A stretch of DNA of 36,711 bases from Rhizobium alarense (GCF_021555155.1 NZ_JAKGBU010000044.1:3647-40357); one strand, 5' to 3'. Positions 15,610 through 23,737 are shown, counted from the stretch's first letter. Numbers and translations are program-made. The notes: a model not told the origin generated them from the letters alone.

Positions 15610-17229
15610 ATGCGCAAATTCGATGTGCTGATCGTGGGCGGCGGCCACAACGGCCTGGTGACGGCCTGTTACCTGCAGCGCGCCGGCCTTCAGGTGATGG
15701 TTCTGGAAAAGAACGGCTGGGTCGGCGGCGCGGCGACAAGCCGCGAGCTGACGCCCGGCTTCCTCTATTCCAACTGTTCCTATGTCTGCTCGCTCTTCCG
15801 CCCCGAAATCATGCGCGACCTCGAACTGCCGAAACACGGGCTGCAGGTCATCTCCTATGAGGGCGGCGCCGTCTTCACCCGCGACGGCGACTATCTCGCC
15901 TCCTACCGCGACCACGACAGCCACCGCCGCGAATTCGCCCGCTACTCGAAGCGCGATGCCGAGGCCTACGAGCGCTATGCCCGCGACGTGACGCGCCAGT
16001 GCCGTTTCATCCAGCCGCTTTTGATGCGCACCGCCCCCGACTCCTTCGGCTTCCGCCCGCGCGACATGTCCGAACTGCTCTATCTCGCGAAGAAGTTCGG
16101 CGAGTTCAGCCCGCACGAAATGGCCGAGACGCTGCGCTTCTGGACCATGTCGATCTCCGACTTTCTCGACGAATATTTCGAGACGGATGTCATCAAGGCC
16201 TACCTGGCGCTGTCGGGCATCATCGGCACGGCGCTCGGGCCGATGTCTCCGGGCACCGCCTATGTGCTGCTGCATCACTATATGGGCGAGGTGGACGGCT
16301 CGGTCGGCGCCTGGGGCTATGCCCGCGGCGGCATGGGGGCGATCACCCAGGCGCTCGCCCGCTCCTTCGAGGCATCCGGCGGCACGATCCGCACCGATGC
16401 CGAAGTCGACAAGATTCTTACCCGCGGCGGACGCACCACCGGCGTGGTACTCGCAAACGGCGAGGAGGTGAAGGCGAACCGCGTCGTCTCCAATGCCGAC
16501 GTCAAACGCACATTCCTGAAGCTCGTCGACGAGGATGCGCTGCCCGGCGACTTCGTCCACCGCGTCAAGCACTTCAAGATGCGCGGCTCGTCGGGCAAGG
16601 TGAACATCGCGCTCGACAGCCTGCCGGAATTCCCGGCGCTGCCTGGCGGATCGACCTGCATCCGCGGCGACATGCATTTCACGGACTCGGTGGAGCGCAT
16701 GGAACGCGCCTATGACGACTGGAAGGCCGGGCGCTGGTCGGCCGATCCCTTCCTCGACATGATGATCCCCACCCTGCTCGACCCGACCATGACCTCGCCC
16801 GGCAAGCATTTCATGAGCTGCTTCGTGCAATATTGCCCGCCGAAGGTGGAAGGCCGCGACTGGACGGATGCGGACAAGGCGGCCTTTGCCGACACCGTCG
16901 TCAATCAGATCGCGCAATATTCGCCCGGCTTCCGCGACCGCATCGTGCATATGGAAGTGCGCACGCCGCGCGAGATCGAAAACGAGGTCGGCCTGACGGA
17001 GGGCAATATCTTCCAGGGCGAACTGACCTTCGACCAGTTGCTGTTCAACCGGCCGGTGCCGGGCTATGCGCAATATCGAAGCCCGATCGCCGGGCTCTAT
17101 ATGTGCGGCTCCTCCACGCACCCGGGCGGCGGCGTCATGGGGGCGCCCGGACGCAACGCCGCCGCCGAGATCCTGCGCGACCTCAAGCGCTCCCCCGATG
17201 AGATGAGCAAGGCCCATGACGTCCTATGA
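15610..17229 (+). CDS. FAD-dependent oxidoreductase, phytoene desaturase-like (PYROXD2 type), copy 1
   Basis: The 539-residue protein starts with the Rossmann motif VLIVGGGHNGLVTACYL and LEKNGWVGGAA, where the HNG variant is typical of the PYROXD2/CrtI-like group. The C-terminal FAD segment is GLYMCGSSTHPGGGVMGAPGRNAA. It has no signal peptide. Biochemistry of this group is largely unknown outside carotenoid enzymes; neighbouring genes suggest oxidation of a C-N or C-C bond in an imported amine (inference). ATG 15610 has a GAGGGAGA ribosome site 7 nt away. It is the first gene of a four-gene operon under operator 3 and overlaps the next, related gene by 14 nt. Confidence 0.88.
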   Translation: MRKFDVLIVGGGHNGLVTACYLQRAGLQVMVLEKNGWVGGAATSRELTPGFLYSNCSYVCSLFRPEIMRDLELPKHGLQVISYEGGAVFTRDGDYLASYRDHDSHRREFARYSKRDAEAYERYARDVTRQCRFIQPLLMRTAPDSFGFRPRDMSELLYLAKKFGEFSPHEMAETLRFWTMSISDFLDEYFETDVIKAYLALSGIIGTALGPMSPGTAYVLLHHYMGEVDGSVGAWGYARGGMGAITQALARSFEASGGTIRTDAEVDKILTRGGRTTGVVLANGEEVKANRVVSNADVKRTFLKLVDEDALPGDFVHRVKHFKMRGSSGKVNIALDSLPEFPALPGGSTCIRGDMHFTDSVERMERAYDDWKAGRWSADPFLDMMIPTLLDPTMTSPGKHFMSCFVQYCPPKVEGRDWTDADKAAFADTVVNQIAQYSPGFRDRIVHMEVRTPREIENEVGLTEGNIFQGELTFDQLLFNRPVPGYAQYRSPIAGLYMCGSSTHPGGGVMGAPGRNAAAEILRDLKRSPDEMSKAHDVL

Positions 17230-18775
17230 TGCGATCGTGATCGGCGCCGGCCACAACGGCCTCGCCGCCGCCGCCAAGCTCGGCGGCGCGGGCCGCCGGG
17301 TGCTGGTTCTCGAGGCCGCCAACGAACCGGGCGGCGCCATGCGCGGGCGCGAATTTTCGCCGGGCTTCCGCTCGGCGGGGCTCGCCCACCTCGTCAACCG
17401 CCTCGATGCCGAAGTCGCGCGCGACCTCGGTCTCGGCCTCACCGCCGGAACCGGCACGATGATGCCGACCGCCGTGCTCGGCGGCGGCGAACCGGCCGTG
17501 CTGCGCGGCGCCTATGGCGAGATGATCGACGGCGTCTCGGCGGCGGAAGCAAAAGCCTTCGCGGCGCTGCGCGACAAGCTGACCTTCCAGGCCGGCATCC
17601 TCAAGCGCTTCCTGCGCCGCGCGCCGCCGCAGATCGGCGCGATCTCCATGGGCGACATCCGGACGCTCGCCGGGGCCGGGCTCGGCGTGCTGCGCAAGGG
17701 CCGTGCCGAAGGCCGCGACTTCCTGCGCATGCTCCTGATGAATGTCGCCGACGTCGCCGACGAATATCTGGCGGACGACCGCTTGAAGGGCCTGCTCGCC
17801 TTCGACGCGACGCTCGGCATCCATCTCGGCCCCCGCTCGCCGACCTCACTGCTCGGCCTCTACTACCGCCTGACCGGCGATGTTGCCGGACGCACCGGCG
17901 GCCAGTTCATCCCCGAGGGCGGCATGGCGGCGATTGCGCCCGCCTTCGTCCGGGCCGCCGAAAAGGCCGGCGTCACCATCCGCTGCGGCACGCCGGTCGG
18001 CCGCATCCTTGCCGATCGCGGCAAGGCGGGCGGCGTGGTGCTGGCAACCGGCGAGGAGATTTCGGCGCCGGTCGTCGTCTCGGCGATCCATCCGCAGGCG
18101 ACCTTCCTGACGCTCGTCGACCCCGCCGAAAGCGGCACCGGCTTCGTGCGCTCCGTCAGGAACATCCGCTCCTTCGGCAATGTGGCAAAGCTCGACCTGG
18201 CCCTTGACCGTAGGCCGGCCTTCACGGGACTGCCCGAGGCGGACCATGGCGGGCGCATTGTCGTCAGCCGGTCGATGGTGCATGTCGAAAATGCCTTCAA
18301 CCCGGCGAAATATGGCGAGTTCTCGCCCGATCCGGTGATGGAGATCGTGCTGCCGAGCCTCGCCGATCCGACGCTCGCACCCTCCGGAGCCTGCACGCTC
18401 TCCGCACTCGTGCAATACGCACCCTATCGGCTGAAGATGGGCTGGGAGGCCGGCAAGCCCGCCTTCCTGAAGATCGTTCTCGACGTGCTGGAGCGGCATG
18501 CGCCCGGCATCGGCAAGACCATCGTCGCCGCCGAGCTCTCCACGCCTGTCGACATCGAGGCGGAGTACAATCTGCCGGGCGGCCACTGGCATCACGGCGA
18601 ATTGCAGCCCGACCAGCTTCTGATCAACCGTCCGACGGGTGCGGCCTCCGGCTATGCGACGCCGATCGAGGGACTTTATCTCGCAAGCGCCGGCGCGCAT
18701 CCGGGCGGCGGTATTTCCGGCCTGCCCGGCTGGAACGCCGCGCGCCACATCATTTCTTCGGGAGGCAGGCGATGA
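17216..18775 (+). CDS. FAD-dependent oxidoreductase, phytoene desaturase-like (PYROXD2 type), copy 2
   Basis: The 519-residue protein is a diverged relative of its upstream neighbour. The FAD motif is AIVIGAGHNGLAAAAKL with LEAANEPGGAM, and the C-terminal FAD segment is GLYLASAGAHPGGGISGLPGWNAA. Both also share a late segment with a QLLINRP-like or QLLFNRP motif. Retention of two different copies in an overlapping tandem suggests either a heterodimer or two successive oxidation steps. The start lies inside the end of copy 1, and its stop overlaps the GcvT-like gene as ATGA, so translation is coupled throughout. Confidence 0.88.
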   Translation: MTSYDAIVIGAGHNGLAAAAKLGGAGRRVLVLEAANEPGGAMRGREFSPGFRSAGLAHLVNRLDAEVARDLGLGLTAGTGTMMPTAVLGGGEPAVLRGAYGEMIDGVSAAEAKAFAALRDKLTFQAGILKRFLRRAPPQIGAISMGDIRTLAGAGLGVLRKGRAEGRDFLRMLLMNVADVADEYLADDRLKGLLAFDATLGIHLGPRSPTSLLGLYYRLTGDVAGRTGGQFIPEGGMAAIAPAFVRAAEKAGVTIRCGTPVGRILADRGKAGGVVLATGEEISAPVVVSAIHPQATFLTLVDPAESGTGFVRSVRNIRSFGNVAKLDLALDRRPAFTGLPEADHGGRIVVSRSMVHVENAFNPAKYGEFSPDPVMEIVLPSLADPTLAPSGACTLSALVQYAPYRLKMGWEAGKPAFLKIVLDVLERHAPGIGKTIVAAELSTPVDIEAEYNLPGGHWHHGELQPDQLLINRPTGAASGYATPIEGLYLASAGAHPGGGISGLPGWNAARHIISSGGRR

Positions 18776-20004
18776 ACGCCATGAGCAAGGGAGCCGCCGA
18801 GCTTCGCCGCGCGGCCCGCAACCACATCCTGACGCCGCGCCTCGAAACGCCGTTCCATCCGCGGCTCGAGGCGCTGAGCGAGGTCAACGACTGGTACAAC
18901 TGGGCCGGCTACAAGGCGCCGCATTCGCTTTTCGACCCGGAACTCGAATATTTCGCGATCCGCTCGACCGCCGCGCTCTTCGACATCTCGCCGATGGTGA
19001 AATACCGGATCGCAGGCCCGGACGCGGAACGTTACCTCAACCGGCTGACCTTGCGCGACGTGCGCAAGCTCGCCGTCAACCGGGTGCACTACACCGCCTG
19101 GTGCGACGACCACGGCCATGTGCTCGACGACGGCACGCTGTTCCGCCTGGGCGACGAGGAATTCCGCCTCTGCTGCCAGGAGCGCCATCTGCCCTGGCTG
19201 CTCGACAGCGCCATCGGCTTTGCGGTCGACATCCGCGAGGAAACCGAGGAAGTGGCCGGCGTGGCCTTGCAGGGACCGACGAGCTTTGCCGTTCTGGCCG
19301 CCGCCGGCTTTGCGGAAGCCGCGCGGCTGAAACCGTTCGACATCGCCACCTTCCCGCACGAGGGCGGCACCGTGACGATCTCCCGGACGGGTTTTACCGG
19401 CGATCTCGGCTACGAACTCTTCGTGCCGCGGGCGCTTGCGCTCTCGCTCTGGGACCGGCTCTGGCAGGCGGGCGAACTGCACGGCATCCGCGCCATCGGC
19501 TACGGCGCCCTGAACCAGACCCGTATAGAGGCGGGCTTCATCGTCGCCAATGCGGATTTCGTCACCGCCGAGGGCGCGCTTCGCGCCAACCGGGTGCGCA
19601 TGCCGGACGAAATCGGCCTCGACTGGCTGGTCGATCCGGACAAGCCGAACTTCAACGGCCGAAAGGCGGTCCTGGAAGCGCGGCGCAGGCAGACGTTGAA
19701 GCGCATCCTCGTCGGTCTCGAAATCGAAGGCAATGTGCCGGCCGAGCACGCGATCGTCTATCACCGCAAGAAGCGCGAGGTCGGGCTCGTCACCGCCGGC
19801 ATCTGGTCGCCGACCGCCAAGCGCAACATCGCCATCGCCACGCTCGACCGGCCCTACGGCTCGAAGATCGTGGACGACCTCTGGGTGGAAATCTATGCGC
19901 TCCGCGAACTGCGTTATCAAAAGCTGATGAAGCGCGCCAAGATCGTGCCCCGCCCCTTCGTCAAGCTCGCACGACGAACGGCGACCCCGCCCGCCCTGAA
20001 ATGA
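18772..20004 (+). CDS. GcvT-like aminomethyltransferase (folate-dependent demethylase family)
   Basis: The 410-residue protein belongs to the glycine cleavage T/YgfZ/DmdA fold. The N-terminal landmark is FAIRSTAALFDISPMVKYRIAG, the middle has the family motif TGFTGDLGYELFVP, and GYGALNQTRIEAGF corresponds to the usual G-x-x-A-x-x-x-R-x-E-x-G signature. A barrel-like C-terminal domain follows. It is not a normal glycine cleavage T protein, since gcvH and gcvP are absent nearby. Relatives accept a methyl or methylene group from dimethylglycine, sarcosine, DMSP or aryl ethers onto tetrahydrofolate. In this operon it most likely takes the one-carbon unit released by the FAD enzymes or the Rieske oxygenase (inference). 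Confidence 0.85.
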   Translation: MNAMSKGAAELRRAARNHILTPRLETPFHPRLEALSEVNDWYNWAGYKAPHSLFDPELEYFAIRSTAALFDISPMVKYRIAGPDAERYLNRLTLRDVRKLAVNRVHYTAWCDDHGHVLDDGTLFRLGDEEFRLCCQERHLPWLLDSAIGFAVDIREETEEVAGVALQGPTSFAVLAAAGFAEAARLKPFDIATFPHEGGTVTISRTGFTGDLGYELFVPRALALSLWDRLWQAGELHGIRAIGYGALNQTRIEAGFIVANADFVTAEGALRANRVRMPDEIGLDWLVDPDKPNFNGRKAVLEARRRQTLKRILVGLEIEGNVPAEHAIVYHRKKREVGLVTAGIWSPTAKRNIAIATLDRPYGSKIVDDLWVEIYALRELRYQKLMKRAKIVPRPFVKLARRTATPPALK

Positions 20005-20008
20005 CCGG

Positions 20009-20251
20009 ATGATGGACGACGAGACCCGAGAGAACTGGACGCTGGTCCGCACACCGCCCGGCACCGAATGGTCCGGCCGCACCCGCTATGCGGCGGCGAT
20101 GTTCTTCTTCCAGAAGGGCGAGATGAACGTGGAGGTGCTGGAGGTCTACCGCATCTGTTCACGGCTCGACGGCGAGGACCCGCTCGACGTGCTGCGGCGA
20201 TGGAAGATCGGGGCGGAGTGGGTGGAACGGGTCCGGCGGTCGGGGACGTGA
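20009..20251 (+). CDS. Hypothetical 80-aa protein at the end of the FAD oxidoreductase operon
   Basis: I do not recognise this protein. It begins 4 nt after the GcvT-like stop and is on the same strand, so it is very likely the last gene of the operon. It is soluble-looking, with an aromatic core (YAAAMFFFQKGEMNVEVLEVYRICSRL) followed by a charged, helical C-terminus (PLDVLRRWKIGAEWVERVRR). Third-position GC bias is strong. ATG 20009 and ATG 20012 are adjacent alternatives. Its position suggests a small subunit or accessory factor for one of the operon's enzymes (inference). Confidence 0.65.
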   Translation: MMDDETRENWTLVRTPPGTEWSGRTRYAAAMFFFQKGEMNVEVLEVYRICSRLDGEDPLDVLRRWKIGAEWVERVRRSGT

Positions 20252-20299
20252 CCTGCCTTCGAAAGCATCCGGTAAGCACCGGCACGCTGAGCCAGCCGA

Positions 20300-20608
20300 T
20301 CAGCCCGGCCATTTCCCGGCGGGCCAGTCGCGGGCCGTATGGATCACCCGCAGGATGACGATGGTTTCGCGGCCGGCAAGATGCCGCAACTGATAGGATA
20401 TGACATAGGGAAGCCGGCTTATGGACTTCTCGTAGGTGCCCGTCACGCGACCCGGCCGCCCCGTCGCCTTTTCGCCGAGAGCAATGCCGGCATCCCGTAT
20501 CTGGTCGGCGACGCGAAGCGCTGCGGCCGGATCGTCCCGCACAATGAAAGCCACCTGCTGCTTGAGATCGTCCAGCGCCGCACGCGACCACTGGACCGGG
20601 CTCGTCAT
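20300..20608 (-). CDS. ParE/RelE-type toxin
   Basis: The 102-residue protein has the ParE family shape. It opens with WSRAALDDLKQQVAFI, then DDPAAALRVADQIRDAGIALGEKATGRPGR in the helical hairpin. It ends with strands carrying LPYVISYQL and IVILRVIHTARDW, the typical end of ParE toxins that poison gyrase. The start overlaps the antitoxin stop by ATGA, the normal order for antitoxin-toxin pairs. It is convergent with the preceding catabolic operon. Confidence 0.88.
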   Translation of the reverse strand: MTSPVQWSRAALDDLKQQVAFIVRDDPAAALRVADQIRDAGIALGEKATGRPGRVTGTYEKSISRLPYVISYQLRHLAGRETIVILRVIHTARDWPAGKWPG

Positions 20609-20871
20609 GCCTTGTCTTTCGCAGGATTTGCGGCATCGATGACGGCATAGACCTCGGCCATCGCCAAGTCGTGCGATACCGTCCGGCCGGCTTCGGCATC
20701 CGCAATGCCCGCATGGATGCCCTCGATGATCTCAAGCTCGCGCTCGACATAGGCGGCAACCGCCTCGCCGGCCAGAAACGACTTGCTGCGCTGCGTGCCG
20801 GCGGCAAGCCGATCGAGCTTGTCCTTGACATCGGGGCGAACCCGTATGGTCATTGTGGTGCTGGCCGGCAT
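20605..20871 (-). CDS. Ribbon-helix-helix antitoxin (ParD/CopG-like)
   Basis: The 88-residue protein opens with a ribbon-helix-helix DNA-binding domain: strand TMTIRVRPDVKDKLDRLA, then TQRSKSFLAGEAVAAYVERE. An acidic, toxin-binding tail follows. I chose ATG 20871, with AAGGA about 8 nt upstream; the longer frame to 20922 includes the probable operator and is unlikely. It is translationally coupled to the ParE-type toxin and should repress the pair together with it. Confidence 0.88.
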   Translation of the reverse strand: MPASTTMTIRVRPDVKDKLDRLAAGTQRSKSFLAGEAVAAYVERELEIIEGIHAGIADAEAGRTVSHDLAMAEVYAVIDAANPAKDKA

Positions 20872-20893
20872 CGCGACAGTCCTTGTGCTGAGA

Positions 20894-20911
20894 TGTGTAC
20901 ACCTTAACACA
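20894..20911. promoter_or_regulatory. Candidate operator of the toxin-antitoxin pair
   Basis: TGTGTACACCTTAACACA, with TGTGT/ACACA ends and an internal palindrome GTGTACAC (20895-20902), lies 23 nt upstream of the antitoxin start. Its position suits binding by the ribbon-helix-helix antitoxin. The assignment rests on symmetry and location only. Confidence 0.4.
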
Positions 20912-20978
20912 GGATGTTCCAATCATCCAGTAGGACCGGAACTCCAGCGCTTTCATGGCAGTTGACGACATTGCCGCC

Positions 20979-21716
20979 TCACGCCACCTTCGGCGCAAAG
21001 ACGCTCATCTGCCCGGCATAGGCCTTCGCCAGTGGCGCGGCATAGGACCCGCGTTTGCTCGTCGTCAGCCGCTGCGCCACCAGCGCCTCCGCTTGCTTGA
21101 CCGCCGCAGACACCCCGTCGATGACGGGCACGCCATAAAACTCCTGAAGCTCGTAGGCGAGGTCGGCCATGCCGGCGCAGCCGAGCACGATGGCTTCGGC
21201 GCCGTCCTCGTCGAGCGCCCGCTCGATCTCGCCCCTGAGCCTGCCGAGCGCGCCGGATGCCTTTTCCTCCAGTTCGAGAACGGGAATGTCGGCCGCCCGG
21301 ACCTTTGCCCGGTGACCGGATCCATAACGGCGCGACAGGTCCTCGATCAGCACGCGGGAGCGTTCCAGCGTCGTGACCACCGTAAACCGCTGTGCCAGAA
21401 AACCCGCCGTCGCCAGGGCGCTTTCGCAGAGGCCCAGAACCGGGATCGACGCCATGGCACGCGCCGCATCGAGCCCCGTGTCGTCGAAGCAGCAGATCAC
21501 CACGGCGTCGGCGCCGGCCGCCTCGCCGCGGCGGATCTGCTCGATCAGGCCCGGCAGCGCCAGTGCACCGTCATAGTGGCCCTCGATGGAGGCCGGTCCC
21601 ATCTGCGAGGTCGCCGCCACGATCTCGGTCATGGGACCGGCGACCGCGCGCGCTGCCGCGGCGGCCTTGTCGGTCATGGATTGGGTCGTATTCGGATTGA
21701 CGAGCAGGATGCGCAT
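20979..21716 (-). CDS. Asp/Glu/hydantoin racemase family protein
   Basis: The 245-residue protein has the racemase pattern of two cysteines facing each other across the active site: Cys76 in VVICCFDDTG and Cys180 in IVLGCAGM. The N-terminus MRILLVNPNTTQSMT is typical of hydantoin and allantoin racemases, and the cysteine positions match those I recall for rhizobial hydantoin racemase (76 and 181). It is the last gene of the second polyamine-type ABC operon, 7 nt after the permease stop. No hydantoinase or carbamoylase is nearby, so the substrate could be a hydantoin, allantoin or another compound brought in by that transporter. Confidence 0.87.
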   Translation of the reverse strand: MRILLVNPNTTQSMTDKAAAAARAVAGPMTEIVAATSQMGPASIEGHYDGALALPGLIEQIRRGEAAGADAVVICCFDDTGLDAARAMASIPVLGLCESALATAGFLAQRFTVVTTLERSRVLIEDLSRRYGSGHRAKVRAADIPVLELEEKASGALGRLRGEIERALDEDGAEAIVLGCAGMADLAYELQEFYGVPVIDGVSAAVKQAEALVAQRLTTSKRGSYAAPLAKAYAGQMSVFAPKVA

Positions 21717-21723
21717 GGAATGC

Positions 21724-22545
21724 CTAAAGCGCCCGATCCTGCCGCCGGCGCAGATAGTAGATCGTGCCGAGCGTGCCGAGGATCACGGTGAAGGAGAAGA
21801 GGGTCGTGACGGTGCCGAGCGCGTAGAGCACCGGCGTCGTGACATTGGTCGTCATGCCGTAGATTTCGAGCGGCAGCGTGTTGTAGGTGCCTGATGTCAT
21901 CAGCGTGCGGGCGAACTCGTCATAGGAGAGCGTGAAGCCGAAGAGCCCGACGCCGACGAGGCTCGGCGCGATCATCGGCAGGACGACATGGCGGAAGGTC
22001 TGCCAGGACGAGGCGCCGAGATCGCGCGCCGCCTCCTCATAGGCCGGCGAGAAACGGTTGAAGACGGCGAACATGATGAGCACGCCGAAGGGCAGCGTCC
22101 AGGTGAGATGCGCGCCGAAGCCGGAGGAATACCAGGCGGGACGCAGGCCGAGTTGCTGGAAGACGACGCCGATGCCGAGCGAGACGATGATCGACGGCAC
22201 GACGAGGCTGGCGACCGCAAGATAGAAGACCGGTGTCGCGCCGACGAACTTCCGCCGGAAGGCAAGGCCCGCCAGCAGCGAGACGACGACGGTGACGGCC
22301 ATCACCATCAGGCCGAGCGCGAAGGACCGGCGGAAGGACGCACCGAAGTCTCCGACCGCCTGCTGCTCGAAGAGATTGCCGAACCAGTGCAGCGACACGC
22401 CGTTCAGCGGAAAGGTCAGCCCCCCGTCCGGTCCCTGGAAGGAGAGGATCAGGATCGCCGACAGCGGGCCGTAGAGGAAAAGTACGAAGAGCGCGAAAAA
22501 GGCGGCGAGCAGGTAGAAGCCGAGGGTGCGTTTCTCGTGGTTCAT
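21724..22545 (-). CDS. ABC transporter permease 2 of the racemase operon (PotC-like)
   Basis: The 273-residue membrane protein has about six helices, starting with LGFYLLAAFFALFVLFLYGPLSAILIL. The ATPase-docking EAA loop is YEEAARDLGASSWQTFRHVVLPMIAP, and FTLSYDEFARTLMTSG is the PotC-family element. ATG 22545 has an AAGGAG ribosome site lying at the end of the preceding permease gene, with stop and start one nucleotide apart (TGAGATG). The in-frame extension to 22626 runs under that gene and is not coding. Confidence 0.9.
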   Translation of the reverse strand: MNHEKRTLGFYLLAAFFALFVLFLYGPLSAILILSFQGPDGGLTFPLNGVSLHWFGNLFEQQAVGDFGASFRRSFALGLMVMAVTVVVSLLAGLAFRRKFVGATPVFYLAVASLVVPSIIVSLGIGVVFQQLGLRPAWYSSGFGAHLTWTLPFGVLIMFAVFNRFSPAYEEAARDLGASSWQTFRHVVLPMIAPSLVGVGLFGFTLSYDEFARTLMTSGTYNTLPLEIYGMTTNVTTPVLYALGTVTTLFSFTVILGTLGTIYYLRRRQDRAL

Positions 22546-22546
22546 C

Positions 22547-23479
22547 TCAAAGCTCCTTGCGGATGTCGACGACGCGCAGGATGCCGGCGACCATGATGAG
22601 GACGAGGACGAGCAGCACCACGGCATTGGCGGCGGCCGCCGGATATTGCAGCAGCGACATCTGGTTCTTCATCATCAGCGCGACGGACGCGCTCTGCCCG
22701 CCGGACATCACTTGAACGGTCGAGAAGTCGGCCATCACCAGCGTGACGACGAAGATCGAGCCGATCGCCATGCCGGGCTTGGCGAGCGGGATGATGACGT
22801 TCCAGAGGATCTGCCAGTCGGTGGCGCCGGCGTCGCGCGCCGCTTCGACCAGCGACTTGTCGATGCGCATCAGCGTGTTGAAGATCGGCGTCACCATGAA
22901 GAGCGTGTAGAGATGCACCATGGCGAGCACGACGGCGAAATCGGAATAGAGCAGCCATTCGATCGGCGCCGGGATGATGCCGAGTTCGACCAGCGTCGTG
23001 TTGACGAGGCCGTTCCTCCCGAGCACCGGGATCCACGAGATCATGCGGATGATGTTCGAGGTCAGGAACGGCACGGTGCAGACGAGGAAGAGCACCATCT
23101 GCATCGTCGTCGTGCGGATGTGGAAGGCAAGGAAATAGGCCGCCCAGAAGCCGATGAGGAGCGTCAGCGCCCACACGATGACGGTGAATTTCAGCGTGTT
23201 GAGATAGGTCTTCCACGTCACCCAGGAGCCCAGCACCTCCTCGTAGTTGAGCGTCATGAAATCCGGATAGAGCCCGGCGAAGTCGTAGTCCCAGAAGCTG
23301 ACGACGATGATGGTCAGGATCGGCAGGACGAAGAAGAAGCCGAGGATGAGGAGCAGCGGCAGGGCCTGCAGATAGGAGGCGATACGGGCGGCAAGCCGCG
23401 CCAGGCCGTCATAGGCCGAGGCGCCGCTTCGGTTCTCCGCGACGGGCGCCTTCTCTTCCGGCGATGCAAGTGCAGTCAT
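22547..23479 (-). CDS. ABC transporter permease 1 of the racemase operon (PotB-like)
   Basis: The 310-residue membrane protein has a soluble N-terminal tail of about 35 residues, then six helices, starting with LPLLLILGFFFVLPILTIIVVSFW. The EAA loop reads VEAARDAGATDWQILWNVIIPLAKPG. It is preceded by a GGAGA ribosome site and separated from the binding-protein gene by a 287-nt gap full of hairpins. It forms the channel with the downstream permease. Confidence 0.9.
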   Translation of the reverse strand: MTALASPEEKAPVAENRSGASAYDGLARLAARIASYLQALPLLLILGFFFVLPILTIIVVSFWDYDFAGLYPDFMTLNYEEVLGSWVTWKTYLNTLKFTVIVWALTLLIGFWAAYFLAFHIRTTTMQMVLFLVCTVPFLTSNIIRMISWIPVLGRNGLVNTTLVELGIIPAPIEWLLYSDFAVVLAMVHLYTLFMVTPIFNTLMRIDKSLVEAARDAGATDWQILWNVIIPLAKPGMAIGSIFVVTLVMADFSTVQVMSGGQSASVALMMKNQMSLLQYPAAAANAVVLLVLVLIMVAGILRVVDIRKEL

Positions 23480-23553
23480 GGCAGCGTCTCCGTAAGGGGC
23501 GAACGACCGTCGGGGCAGATCATCGCAGTTCTCACTGTCGGCGAACGGTGTTG

Positions 23554-23737
23554 CCCCTCACCAACAAAATCAGAGGTTTAGCCTCCGGCTAAGCCCTCGA
23601 TTTTGTATCCTCTCTCGCAAGGGGAGAGGAAACGCCGTGTATGTATCGGCCCCCTGCCACAGCAGCCTCGGACCCAAGGTCGCGGCATGGGCTCCTTCTC
23701 CCCTGGAGGGAGAAGGTGCCGGCAGGCGGATGAGGGG
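23554..23737. repeat. Rhizobial-type intergenic repeat element with hairpins, copy 1
   Basis: This gap between the binding-protein and permease genes begins with CCCCTCACC and ends with GGCGGATGAGGGG, the framing of a C/T-rich rhizobial intergenic repeat. Inside are a long hairpin at 23564-23606 (ACAAAATC and GATTTTGT at the base), a second hairpin around CCTCTC/GGGGAGAGG (about 23609-23629), and TTCTCCC-TGGA-GGGAGAA near 23696-23715. Copy 2 lies at 34530-34656. In this place it may act as a partial terminator or RNA-stabilising element that raises binding protein above permease expression (inference). Confidence 0.7.

Noticed and set aside
15463-17217. 584-aa frame antisense to the first FAD oxidoreductase
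   Set aside because: Shadow frame with low-complexity composition. The plus strand has FAD motifs, a ribosome site and an operator.
18772-20004. Calling the GcvT-like gene a glycine cleavage T protein
   Set aside because: gcvH and gcvP are not nearby, and the operon context is FAD oxidoreductases rather than the cleavage system.
2987-20251. Naming the regulon a choline-glycine betaine (bet) or carnitine locus
   Set aside because: betA, betB, betC and carnitine dehydrogenase are absent. The repressor is only BetI-like, and the enzyme set does not match those pathways.
23554-23737. A CRISPR array or insertion-sequence end in the repeat-rich gap
   Set aside because: There are no regularly spaced direct repeats and no transposase. 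The structure is inverted repeats of the rhizobial intergenic type.
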